A stretch of 64,000 nucleotides of DNA, taken from Spisula solida (Eukaryota; Mollusca; Bivalvia; Venerida; Mactridae). Positions 23,755 to 35,142 of this stretch are shown here, one piece after another. Under the pieces are notes generated by a model. It was given only the letters and a program-made list of their open reading frames with translations. It was not told the DNA's origin and did not search any database. Where the stretch lies: contig OX365948.1 in assembly GCA_947247005.1 (NCBI GenBank), positions 54,419,401 to 54,483,400 on the forward strand. Reading direction: 5' to 3'. A program made the position numbers and the translations under genes. Numbering within the stretch: the stretch's first letter is position 1; each line of letters opens with the position of its first letter.

Positions 23755-24010
23755 CAGGCCCCGATCTCCCGAAGCATCTCAATCTGAGTCGAGATTATTC
23801 TCAAATATTGGTATGTGTCTTTGAGATAATTTCCATGGGAGGCCAGACTCAAAGTTGGCACCACAAAACGGATACATGTTCTGAGTTTATTACAGTAAAA
23901 TGTTTTGAGCTCAAACTTAAGAATGATCTCAAATTTATACTCTTCACTTGAGCGAAATCTCAATTTGAGTTGAGATTTCTACTTTAGATGCTTCGGGAGA
24001 TCGGGGCCTG
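23755..24010. mobile_element. Full-length CAGGCCCC MITE (family H)
   Basis: Inverted ends 'caggccccgatctcccgaag' and 'cttcgggagatcggggcctg' enclose ~215 bases that are themselves partly palindromic ('aaatctcaatttgagttgag'). Other copies lie at 23072, 28943, 29824 and 37381. No coding potential is present. A target duplication is not obvious. The CAGG-type end could fit hAT, but that is unproven. Confidence 0.9.
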
Positions 24011-24472
24011 GTTATTTTAAAAGTATGTGTTTTGTTTGTCCTTGAATTCCAAAATGCATTATCTATTAGTCAATATAGACATACACACACACGCAGGAAG
24101 ATATCACAAAACATGCCAGTTCTATTAAGTTAAAAGTCCCTAATTATTCTTAACGCCTTTTGTATTTGTCATTGAACACTAAAATGTACAATTTATCGTA
24201 TTATCTATTAGTCTTTATAGACATAAACATATTCGCAGGACAATATCGCAAAACATCTCAAGACAATAACTCAAGGAACAGTCTGTTAAATATGACTTTC
24301 TCCAAACAATAAATATCAGAAGTTACGACAGAACTATTAATGAAGAAACAATACAGCTGATGTTACAGGCTTACGACAGGACGAAGAACATAATTATGAA
24401 CGTCTTTAATTATTCTTAACGTCTTTTATGATGTGTCATTGAATACAAAAACGTATGATCTATTGGTGATAT

Positions 24473-24898
24473 ATAGAGGATATTTGTTGATTTTGGTGTA
24501 AGATCGAATTTTATTTCACCGAGTGATCACAGAAAATCAATATTTTCACGAGTAGCATAGCCACGAGTGTAAATTTAATTTTCTGTGATCACGAGTGAAA
24601 TAAAAGTGATCTTACACCAAAAATCAACAAGTTTTCTGTTTAATATATGCCTCAATTCTCTTAAAATGTGCCGTAATTGGCTTATTTGGAAAAATTCACG
24701 TCGAAATTGGAACGTCACGACGTGAGAATTATGATGTCATGATGACGTAACGCATATTTAGTGCCCGGCTCCGTCGAAGTTACGTTTCTTTTTCTGCATG
24801 ATACTGGAACCAGCTTCAAAACATTGAAAACAACAAAGTGGTAATTTCACTATTACATTGTATTTTCACTGAAAACTCCATAGAAAGCAAATAATAAA
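24473..24898. mobile_element. Fold-back element, family A, copy 2
   Basis: A close copy of 6341-6783 in the same orientation: end 'atagaggatatttgttgatt', long hairpin with loop 'cgagtagcatagccacgag', then the same body. The loop differs at two positions from copy 1 and loses two CG dinucleotides, as expected from decay after insertion. Confidence 0.8.
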
Positions 24899-25272
24899 GA
24901 CAGAAACATACTCGCAGGAAGATATCACAAAACATGTCAATTCTATACTATGTTAACGTTCCTAATTATTCTAATCGCCTTTTGTATTTGTCATTCAATT
25001 CCAAAATCCATTAGCCATTAGTGATACATGTATATAGGCATTTATGTACTCGCTTGACAATATGGATAGTATTGACAAACAGGTCAATTCCAGGTCAACC
25101 GTTATTGTATTTTAGGAACAGTACGGTATCATGCCTGTCAAACAATTATACATGTAGATCTGTAGATGTTAGATGTTTTAAGCATATAGGAACGGAATAA
25201 CAATATTATTGATTGGCACAATGTACGCCTAGATAATGATACAAATATACTCTAGCATCATGATAGCTGTGT

Positions 25273-25520
25273 GGCAGAGAAACCCTACACCATATGGTTT
25301 AGTCATATGACATTTACACTGACAGAAACCCTACACCATATGTTTCAATCATGTGACATTTATACTGACAAAAACCCTACACCTTTTGGTTCAATCATGT
25401 GACATTTATACTGCCAGAAACCCTACACCATATGGTTCAATCATGTGACATTTATACTGTCAGAAACCCTACACCATATGGTTCAGTCTTATGTCAAACA
25501 TATGACATTTACACTGACAT
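25273..25520. repeat. ~46-bp tandem array, five units
   Basis: Units share 'gaaaccctacaccatatggt' and 'tcaatcatgtgacatttata'. The last unit is partial. Short open frames through it come from the repeat itself. Confidence 0.92.
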
Positions 25521-25648
25521 CAACCATACGGAGTATCATGCTGTTGATTACTTGCCATCGACTATCAGCAGCTCACAGAACATTTCAATACGAGTGTCAG
25601 GGTCTGAACATGTACACAATATGGGTGAAGAGTGGTGTGTGTATGTAA

Positions 25649-25714
25649 GTGGCTGAAAAGCCAAGTCGATATAGAGCATTTGACCTGCAAGCGAAGAGTC
25701 CCTGGTTCGAGCCA
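25649..25714 (+). repeat. tRNA-like sequence (SINE head or pseudo-tRNA)
   Basis: The ends pair as 'gtggct' with 'agccac'. Inside are 'gatatagagcatttgacctg' and a good B-box 'ggttcgagcca'. It lies in a larger block (from ~25593) that is repeated near 25880-25990 with a second tRNA-like core. It could be a SINE head or a tRNA pseudogene; the D-arm is too irregular for a working tRNA. Confidence 0.55.
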
Positions 25715-25920
25715 CATTTATATATGCTGAACAGTTTTATAACCATGTGACATTTGGATAAATTGGCGCCAAACGTGGGGAGGAGTGATATAACATCCTG
25801 ATTGGTCCACATTACCTGTGATTTAATGTGCTTGTTCTCTCTGAAATTCCGGACGAATTTCAAATTGTAAGGGAAAATATGTCACAGTCTGAACCTGTTC
25901 ACAATATGGGTGAACAGTGT

Positions 25921-25985
25921 GTAAGCGACCGAATAGCTCAGTCAGGAGAGCATTCACCCTTTGAGCGATAGGTCCAGCCTCAGCA
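25921..25985 (+). repeat. Second tRNA-like sequence
   Basis: The A-box is strong ('tagctcagtcaggagagc') but the B-box ('ggtccagcctc') is damaged. The upstream words 'cacaatatgggtgaacagtg' match those before the first tRNA-like sequence, so the two are copies of one repeat whose different halves have decayed. Confidence 0.55.
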
Positions 25986-25999
25986 TGTGACACAAGCCA

Positions 26000-28942
26000 A
26001 TACAAATTATATCTGTTCATACGTGTTTCAAATATGTGTTGATTCTCTGCTGACTAGGAAAAAGTCATGTCAATTCTATTTAAAAGAAAAAAAACGTGAA
26101 CACTGCACAATGAGATAAGAGCCATTTTCTCTCAGAATGCAAATCATATCGAACCGAATCATTTAAAATAAATACAGCTACAGTTTAAATCTTGTCATGT
26201 TTAAATAAAAGGGGGAAATAATGCTTAGATGTGATAAAGTCTACATATTTTCATTGATGTGCTATGTCTGTTTCGTGTTACAAAGGTTATCTACAACATG
26301 TAACAAGTTGTATTTTTGTATTTTACCGGATGTGGAGCCATTAAAACTCAACGAAGAGCTCTTCAAACTGCGTGAGCGACCAAGGTGTTGCGTTAAAATT
26401 CACTCTTCGTGAGATTCACTCACATTAATGGCCGATTTACTTCAACAGGTTTGATACGCGCTTTGACAACTGCACATTGATTTAATGGTTGATATGGCAT
26501 ATAAATAATTCATACCATCAAGGAATTGTTGTTGATGCAACGTTGTATATCGGGATATATATCAATGAGTGTCGGGATAATAATAGTTACACCATAACTT
26601 ACCTCGGGGCCCCTCCCACAGCATAACATCATAGACGGCAGGTCGAATATAGCAAAACACCGCCGTAAAATCATGAATACCAAACACGCACGTGCTAAGC
26701 GCGTGCATCTCCGCACACGTGCACACGTGTTTTTCGTTAAATTCCTATCTGAACATAGCCTTATTGGAACACACTGCACAACAGGTAAGGAATATGTGTA
26801 TCAATTATTTTAAATCCAATTTTTTCACTCAGTATACCATGCGTATATGCTATTGAGGATGCATCTCATTGCACGTGTAAAAATAGATCACACACGTGTC
26901 AAACACAAACACTCGCGCAACGACCTTACACTAACACGATTATGCCAAACACAATGACCGACTTTCAACACCCAATATCCCTAAAACGAGAGGACACCAT
27001 TTTATTGAAATATCCGTTACTTACGCCCGTCATTTATTCCTCTCCGCCATCACAGAGAAAAGACAAAGCTGACTAAACTATACTATTCCACAGCACAACC
27101 AACTAGAGAAATAATTTCCTAGCTATAGAAACATACTACAACACAAACGCCTTACACGTATTTACACCAGACTCATATCCCCAATATCTGTACGGATTTC
27201 TGATGTCCACTTCTGTATATAATCATGGCTACTTGAATTAATTGGTTGGTCTCCCATACTAGTTGTTCTGAGTCGTCGTAATTTTTATTCAGTCGCATAG
27301 CAGTATAATAGTTTAGCTTAAGCCGAGGGAAATTACTTTTTCGTAGAATTGTTTCTTACTGCCCATTAGCTGACTGAATTACTTGGAATAAACATTCTGA
27401 TTTCGATGGACAGCTGGCAGCGAGATTATGATTTGTGTTAGATTTGTCTCATGTGTTCGTGTTTGTTGGATCTGGAACGCTATCTACATGGCAAATATAC
27501 TAAATACATGGACTACAGTACCATAATGTTCCCCAGTGGCTGTTTAAAAGATGCTAGTTCTCTTTCCCTTCATCACGTGACAGATTTGCTCTTCTGCAAG
27601 TATCGATTCTCGGTTACCATGGAAACGTCAAAGGCGCCATATATAATAATAAAGTAACATACTTCCCCCATAAGTATACAACGTTGTCGAAGTATGTTTA
27701 TGTATATTTCATTGAATAAAACTTGCAGCTGTCTGACACTACCGTCTGGTGTTGCAGCGTTAACAGACGATCGGGTAATACTGATTGCATTTCAACCATA
27801 CCGAGTACAAGCCTAGCATGCCTGGCATTCCTACCATATTTATCGGAAACTTTAATCGGTAATTCCCGTCACTAGTCGACAATTTCCGTAAATATCCGCC
27901 AATTTCCGCGTAAAACCCGATTATCAAATTCGTAAAATACATTCCTCGCATTAGGAAAGGATCAATATTGTGGGGAAATTGTTTACTGGATTCTCGAAGC
28001 AGAAAATCCATCTCAATCAAATTTAGCGTAAATGACGGCGCGCAAATAATTATTACGGTAATTTACTTCTTAATGATAAAATCGGGTTTCTCGTGATATG
28101 CTTGCAACAGGAGTAAATCACCAGAACAAAATACAAGATAATAAACGACAAGACCTTATGCTCATGTTGAAAGATGCTAGCTAAGATGACGGGGTTACTT
28201 ATGAGTATTGACATCTCCAAGATATTCAATTATCTATGAACATGTGAAAACGGAGTCTTGACCCCGATTTCATGAAACTGTCAAGTCCAAACGTAATCAT
28301 TGTTTGTTCATTTTTATTCGGATTTGACGCCGGATTTTATTTTCACTTATAAGTAAGTAAGTAAATTAAAATAAGTTATTAGTCGTTCCTGGATTGTATT
28401 TTAACCAGTACTTACTTACCCTTCCACAAGGAAGCAACAGCATCTCCACATGTGGAGGAAAATCGACATTGTTGTCAAATTTTCTAGGAAGGGTATGACC
28501 TTCCACTACACATTTGTGCTGGATGCCCTTGACCTCAAAAACAAAATAAGGTCGCTAATAAATGTATCATCTTTAAAAACAGTTGAAAAAATATATATTT
28601 GTCTGCTTTATGGGTCTCTTCAACTGATTTAATTAAACAATGCATAATTCACGAAGGACCTTACAGTTTGGGAACCATTTACCCTTGGAACCCAACCATG
28701 ATTTATACATGGCTTAGATAACTTGGCAGATAATTTATTGCATTACAATACACTGTATAAACGTATAACGTTATCAAATGTAATGTACATTTTGTATTTA
28801 CTAGTATTTTGAACAACATGACAATCAGTCTACCAAAATTAATAAACTCAAACTTTTTAACGGCAATGTAATCACCGTCCTACTTTAAGGCTCAGTGACG
28901 TGGAGACACACCAAATTGTTGTGAATACAGTCCTGATTACGT
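26000..28942. other. No gene recognised
   Basis: No domain or splice-supported exon is seen. A stretch near 26320-26412 reads 'KLNEELFKLRERPRCC' on the plus strand before a stop, but it has no acceptor site in front and matches nothing I recognise. A short motif near 28430 ('ctccacatgtggaggaaaat') has a relative near 60092. Confidence 0.4.
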
Positions 28943-29463
28943 CATGCCCCGATCTCCCGAAGCATATAAACTTTAGCTAAATCTCATCTCGAATATTGCC
29001 ATGTGTCTTTGAGGTAATTTCCATGAGAGTCTGGGCTCAAACGCCTCCTCGATAGCCTAGTGGTTGAGCGTTCGCTTCGAGTGCGGGAGGTCTCGGGTTC
29101 GATCCCTGGCCGCGTCATACCAAAGACGAAATAAAATGGTACCAGAAATTCCCTTGCTAGACGCTCAGCATAAAAGGGAAACTGGCTTCTCTTCTCTCAT
29201 ACCCTCGTGGCGATGGATAACATCAGGAATGAGGTGTCGAGAGTGATTAATATAAGTTGGAAAAACTTGTTTCACAATCGACCTTAAATAAATTAGTATA
29301 AACTAAACTTGGTGTCACAACACAGAAACATCATTCTGAGTTTATTACGGTCAAATTTCAAGAGCTCAAACTTCAGATCTATCAAAACATCAGACCCTGA
29401 TTTGAGCAAAATCTCAATTTGAGCTGAGTTTTCTACTTGAGATGCTTCGGGAGATTGGAGCCA
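28943..29463. mobile_element. Family H MITE split by a SINE
   Basis: The left part (28943-29042) and right part (29309-29463) together match the intact copy at 29824-30089 read on the opposite strand. The break falls inside a word that is continuous there ('ggctcaaacttggt'). Ends are 'gccccgatctcccgaagcat' and 'gatgcttcgggagattgg'. Confidence 0.9.
29043..29308 (+). mobile_element. tRNA-headed SINE, family S1, best copy
   Basis: The head has an A-box 'tagcctagtgg' and a B-box 'ggttcgatccc', both intact enough for an RNA polymerase III promoter. The ~190-base tRNA-unrelated body contains 'ggcttctcttctctcatacc', 'atggataacatcaggaatga' and ends 'aataaattagtataaactaa'. It interrupts a family H MITE and is flanked by a short repeat AAAC (29039-29042 and 29305-29308), which would be the target duplication. 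Relatives lie at 11590 and 50674. I do not know which named SINE family this is. Confidence 0.88.
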
Positions 29464-29589
29464 GATCCTCAAAATCCGCTAGCCAGAGACAATATCCAAC
29501 AGGGGGAACTCTGGAGAAGAACTGACTAAAATGTTATAAATATTGTAAATAATGGGAATAAATAAGTTTAAACTAATCCCCAGTTTCAA

Positions 29590-29815
29590 TGATCATCAAG
29601 AAGTGGAAACTGTGATGGATTGTCCAGACTCTCCAGAACGCCCCCAACAAAGTTGTACACCAATCGGCATTGACTGGAACCCTCAAAGGGGAAGGGAGCG
29701 GACCCTGACATAGAGAAGAACAATGTACAAAGAACTGAATACCTTCTACATGTGGAATAAAGTAAAGACGGCTGCACAAGACATACCTAGATGACAGACT
29801 CCCCTCCCTTGTTTT
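29590..29815 (+). pseudogene. Decayed LINE (RTE-type) ORF end
   Basis: Two plus-strand frames together resemble the C-terminal tail common in RTE-like LINE proteins: 'LQNAPNKVVHQSAL' in one frame and 'IDWNPQRGRERTLT' in another, followed by 'NKVKTAAQD'. Family members typically read W-I-G-H-x-L-R ... W-N-P-Q-G-K-R-x-R-G ... A-Q-D-R. Stops and at least one frameshift break it. The reverse transcriptase domain is not present. The assignment is by motif memory only. Confidence 0.5.
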
Positions 29816-29823
29816 TGTAAAAC

Positions 29824-30089
29824 CAGGCCCCAATCTCCTGAAGCATCTCATGTAGAAAACTCAGCTCAAATTGAGATTTTGCTCAAATCAGAGTCTGATG
29901 TTTTAATAGACTCTATTAAGTCTTAAGTTTGAGCTCTTGAAATTTGACCGTAATAAACTCAGAATGATGTTTCTGTGTTGTGATACCAAGTTTGAGCCAA
30001 GGCTCTCATGGAAATTACCTCAAAGACACATGGCAATATTTGAGATGAGATTTAGCTCAAATTGAGATGCTTCGGGAGATCGGGGACTG
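29824..30089. mobile_element. Full-length family H MITE
   Basis: Ends 'caggccccaatctcctgaag' and 'cttcgggagatcggggactg' are inverted copies. The interior matches 28943-29463 on the opposite strand with the SINE removed, so this copy serves as the empty-site reference. Confidence 0.9.
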
Positions 30090-30626
30090 GACATGTAACG
30101 AAATTCATATTATATACACAATGATATTGGTGTACATGTATTTAAAAAATAATATCAATAAAAAGTTAGGTTTCTTTAGGCACTTGTCAGCTCTTTTGTT
30201 TTGTCATTTAAACAAATAAATAGTCATCTACGAGTCATGAACGAGATGTTAAGTGAGGCTTGGCTTATTGTGGTAAAAATAATACTTGTACAATTATCGT
30301 GCAACATGAAACACAAGATATTAGCACCAACCAACATCACATTGCCAATTTGAAAAACACAAAACCATTCCCCTCCTGTCACAGTAGCTATAAGGTTACA
30401 ATCACTCCTTGTTATACTCCTAGTATCCTTGGTTGTCATGGAAAATCACTCTTGTTGACTGAATAGGTATGGCGACTAGAGTGAGTGTCCCTGAATTCCG
30501 AGGTTTTATCGCACAGAACATCTCTTCTGAATACCAAGGGAAGCCATGCATGCCGAAGTAAAATAAGGCTAATGTAGTGATCTCCCCAGATATGGTGTTA
30601 AACATGTATAGCCTATAGGTTCGTTC

Positions 30627-30704
30627 TACGTAGTCTGGTTCCCGGCGTACTATGTGTTCTAGTAACATAGTGATCTAGGGAAGGTAGGCCAGACTAAGTT
30701 CTAC
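30627..30704. mobile_element. Decayed relative of the 'tagtctggttcccg' MITE
   Basis: Left 'tacgtagtctggttcccgg' and right 'aggccagactaagttctac' form a weak inverted pair. The sequence resembles the better element at 40128-40210. Confidence 0.5.
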
Positions 30705-30730
30705 ACTAAAGTCATTCACTGCAGTGTTAA

Positions 30731-31147
30731 GGCCCCGATTCCAAGTTATTGCTCAGCTGAGACTGCTATCTTAAAAGCATATTTTGTTATTTAATGATTT
30801 TCATGTATACTTTAATATATATATTGTTACATCACCGTTAGATGCAAATTTAATAGAGCAATACAAAAAAGTCCGATTTTTACGGAAAATAGTGCTTGAA
30901 GTTATAAGAATAAAAAAACTTAAGTCTGTTATAACAAGCTCAAGTACAAAGGTTTTTATCGTTCATTACGGTTGGATTTCTATGAGCATTTCATACAAAA
31001 ATCCCCTTCTAAATCATTATTTAGCAATAAATACACAGTTTCTGGAAGCAATCCACTTCAAAAAACTATAATTGTAGTCACATAATAAATTCAAAATAAC
31101 AGTCTCAGCTGAGCAATAACTTAATTTTTTTCTTGAAATTGGGGCCT
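30731..31147. mobile_element. MITE with GGCCCC ends (family I)
   Basis: Inverted ends: 'caagttattgctcagctgag' (30742-30761) pairs with 'ctcagctgagcaataactt', and the outer 'ggccccga' pairs with 'ttggggcc'. The right arm has a ~10-base insertion. The AT-rich core holds a 95-codon lysine-rich frame (30784-31071) with no known domain, which I read as chance. Confidence 0.8.
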
Positions 31148-33300
31148 GGCGAAAGTTCGACCATCCAGTACTGTATATTCGCAAACTCCACACAGAAGTT
31201 ACTTTCCCTTACATGCTGGAACTTCTGTACGAATTACTGTAATACTGAACGAAGGGAGGTAACTACTGGGTACAAACAGCAACAACAACAACTAAGATGA
31301 AGGCATTGATTAAAACAGTAACGAATGTTTGGTTTGTAGAAGGTGTTTCTTTCACAAATTATCTTTGTGACCTCGTTATTATCACCGGATGATATTCCAA
31401 CTCGGTCAAGATGTATTCGTAACACACACTCTGACCATGATTTCCGAATATCCTAGGCGAAATGCAACCTCCACGTGTTAAATGTTTTTTTAATGATTTA
31501 GTCTAGTAACCTGGATTTGGACCCCATTCGACCCAACATCGGACTTGACCTACATTTATTAGAGATGATCATTGTGTCAAAGTTTCATAAGATTAGACCA
31601 TGTGACTTTTATTTCGTGTCTGTACAAGCAAATAGTTGTGGACGCACATCCAAAATTGGTGTGACCATTCTCGCAGGGCTGTAAACGTGTTCATTCTTTT
31701 CAGTTTTGTATTTCCATAGTGTGTCGCTTCTTTTCACTTTTCTTCTGGTACTGTACACCGCACCGCTTTGCTTACATTTGGTTTCGCATAACTTCTTAGT
31801 ACGTTAGCATTAAAGCCACATTATTTCTCCCAAGACCTTTTTCCGATCATCCCCTGAATAGACTAATTACAAAGAATTGGGATATTTATCACAAATGACC
31901 AATAATTGACGACAGAATGTTAAATGAATCTGTCGAAAAGGTATGCCAAAAATCACATTTAGTAAAATGTATGGATGACAAAATACTAATTTTGCAAGAG
32001 TTGCTTCCCTTAGATTATAAATTACGCTTTTTTTGTTTTTAAATCATCATTGTGTAAACAAACCAACTGGAGGTTGTAATTCGTTTTCTTCCATCTTATG
32101 GTGTTATTCAAGTAAAGTGCTCAAAATCCATAGCTTTTCAAATAGGTTACCAAGTTATTGCTTTTTGAAAATAGCCGTTTAAGGCCTAATGTGGCTTTAA
32201 ACATATCAAACTCTAACTCAATTAAGTGTTGACTGATTTATGTTATTGAATGCTTTATTAGGTACTTACTTCTTGATTCTATATTGTTGGGGTATTTATA
32301 TATGTAAGGGTATTATTGTAACCGTTATTTGTTTTCTGTTTGGCGTGTCCTTGATTGTACATGTTGTGCTCGGTTATTTATGTTGACCCTCTCCGATTTG
32401 TTAAATTACCTTTTTAACAACGAAACCAACAAAAGGACTGACATTGGGTCAGTTCCAAAATATTAACGATGAAATTAACAACAGATGTGTCTAACTGACG
32501 GAACAAATTTCACTCATGTCTTATAACTCTGATATAACTATAGCTCTGACCCTTGAACAAAACCAAACACGAATAGAACTGCTTGAAACCAATTTTTCAT
32601 TATTTCGATTTATGTGATATTTTTTTCAAAAGTTTTAAGAATACAATTATTATCGTGGTGTATTAAAAATATGGTTTTGATGAAAACGAAGTACCACCCA
32701 ACGGACTGTACGTTCTTGGTGTATAGCATTTGGTATAATGTTACATAAAGGATTATAGACATGATATGACATTATACATTCAACCCTTTTCAAATAAAAC
32801 AAGATTGCTAAAAATTGATATCAAATATTTGACGATCGGAGTATTTTTGTCATTGATTTATTTTCTTGTAAAGGTGGCACAATTCTATTGGCTCGCAATG
32901 TTTGCCATCCAACAATGCATATTTGATTTTATTATTATTATAATGGCAATGTTTGCTTTGATATTCAACACTAGACACTAGAAATGTCGATCTATTCAAA
33001 GCGTTTATTGTACCCGTACAGGTCCAGTATGAACTCTTCTTTATTTGAAAGTATTGACAGTTTTCAAGTTTATATTTTTTAATTTATTACACAGTTTTTC
33101 TTGTGTAGTTATGAATCGAAAAATGTGTTCAATATGATATTGCAATTATTTTGACGTTTTTGTGTAATCGTCAGGTATTTCATACAACCGTCGTAGCCTA
33201 ATCATTGCATGTGCTAAAGGTCCCTCCGATGCAGTTCATATGCATGTGCATTGTGGGTGCTAAAGGACCGTCCAATACATTTCAGTTGCATGTGCATTGT
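31148..33300. other. No gene recognised
   Basis: Very AT-rich sequence without recognisable exons or structured repeats. Near 33210-33290 a short phrase with 'catgtgcattgt' is tandemly duplicated. Confidence 0.45.
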
Positions 33301-33305
33301 ACAAA

Positions 33306-33500
33306 AAAGACATGGAAGGCAGCACTCAATTTAACCAGCCGACCACAGAAAACATAAAAACACCACATACCACACTTACACAACACAATGACCAATACAT
33401 ACCTGAACGAGCAAATGAAACCCAAGTTTCCGCTGTCAAAACATCGAAAGTCCAAGTCAAAAGCTGAATGACATAGTTTCACCTACAAATAAAGCTGCAT
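33306..33500 (+). repeat. Dispersed repeat family C, copy 2
   Basis: It matches 10086-10320: 'ggcagcactcaatttaacca' at the start and 'aaagctgaatgacatagttt' near the end. Confidence 0.65.
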
Positions 33501-34020
33501 GAACGTGATCACACAGAAAAGAAAAACACACACAATACAAGCACAAGTTACAATGAAAATTAACACCACAAATGTACAAGAAAGAAATGAAAAGGAACAG
33601 CAACATAAACATAAACATGATCCACTGAGATGGTACTGCATCAGAAGCTATATGATTATGCAGAGGACCTCTGGTGGACAACGACATACATCTTTGCAAC
33701 TGGACTAACCGTGTAGCAGCGAACGAAAAAAAGTGGAAGAGCTAAAAAAGCATACGTACAAGGTCAAATTCGCCGGAGCTTCAAATGATATGCATGTGAC
33801 AGTAAGTTTTCTATTTAAAAATATTTTTGTTGTATTTTCAAATGTCGATCATCTCAAGTATATGATGTGTTATTATGTATACCATGATTCTTTGTTAAAA
33901 CCTTAGGATGCTGGTATCGAATCATTAGGGTGGTAGTTGGGGTAAGGCATTCTCGTTGACTCGGTGTATTTCTTCGCCTGTTGGTCTGAGGACTTGACCT
34001 ATCACTAATATATGAGAATA

Positions 34021-34490
34021 GGATCAGGAGGCAAGGCTGCATGTGTGTATGTATGCGAATGGGGTCAGAAGGCAAGCGAGTGTGCATGTGCGTGTGTATG
34101 AGCATGGGGTCAGGAGGCAAGCAAGTGTACATGTGCTTGGGTATGAGCATGGGATCAAGAGGCAAGCAAGTGTACATGTGCTTGGGTATGAGCATGGGAT
34201 CAAGAGGCAAGCAAGTGTACATGTGCTTGGGTATGAGCATGGGGTCAGGAGGCAAGCAAGTGTACATGTGCGTGGGTATGAGCATGGGGTCATGAGGCAA
34301 GCAAGTGTACATGTGCGTGGGTATGAGCATGGGATCAAGAGGCAAGCAAGTGTACATGTGCTTGGGTATGAGCATGGGATCAAGAGGCAAGCAAGTGTAC
34401 ATGTGCGTGGGTATGAGCATGGGATCAAGAGGCAAGCAAGTGTACATGTGCGTGGGTATGAGCATGGGGTCAGGAGGCAAGCTAGTGTCC
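34021..34490. repeat. 45-bp minisatellite, ~10 units
   Basis: The unit contains 'aggcaagcaagtgtacatgt' followed by 'gcgtgggtatgagcatgggg'. Two variable sites recur: gcgtg/gcttg and ggggtcagg/ggatcaag. A 45-bp unit keeps the frame, so 134-234 codon frames run through it on both strands. None has a start context or flanking exon that would support translation. Confidence 0.96.
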
Positions 34491-34750
34491 TTTGTACGTG
34501 CGCGTAGTTCTTGACATGATTTTAAAGATTGAACAATCCATGTTAAGGTGTATAACATAGTTTACAGTCACCATGACAGGTTTGGCTAAGTATTACAAGA
34601 GGGCATCAGAAGTAAGAAAACGGCAGTGAATTGAGATCTTTAAAAAAACTGAGAATATTCATGGAGCAGAAAGTAATTAAAATACTGGTAATAAATACTT
34701 TTTCCGTGGCTAGTTAGATCAGCTACTGGTTGTTTATCACCAGATAGGAC

Positions 34751-35142
34751 CAGGGCCCGAAACTACACTCAGCATTCAGCACCCAACACTCAAATATGGA
34801 AATTCGATCTGTTGAGGTTCATAGTGACAAATATTTGAGAACAAGAATGTTTAATGATGTTACTATGGTACCAAATATTATTTCTGCCTAAATGTCTTAT
34901 GTAATTTAGCGTTTTTGTAATTTTTGATTGGAATTTACTAGGTTGAGTGTATAGAGTGTGGGACTCAGGTTCAATACTTATATCTGTACATTATAAAAAG
35001 TATACAATGGCTAAGAAAATGACTTTACATTATTATACGTTATTTCCTCATCTATATTTGCAAATTATAGTTAATTACATCACATTTTGAATATTTGAGT
35101 GCTGAAAGCAGAGTGTTTGAGATAACTGCTATAAGCCCGGTC
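34751..35142. mobile_element. Probable MITE with CAGGGCCC end (family J)
   Basis: Left 'acactcagcattcagcac' and 'tcaaatat' pair with the right-hand 'atatttgagtgctgaaagca' and 'gagtgt' on the opposite strand. Outer ends are 'cagggcccga' and 'aagcccgg', which pair poorly. The core is AT-rich and non-coding. Confidence 0.6.

Noticed and set aside
26221..26412. 63-codon frame ending in a charged stretch
   Set aside because: No acceptor site or recognisable family; kept only as a remark.
33854..34558. A 234-codon minus-strand frame and several others
   Set aside because: They arise from the 45-bp tandem unit and end at its borders or soon after; no domain outside the repeat.
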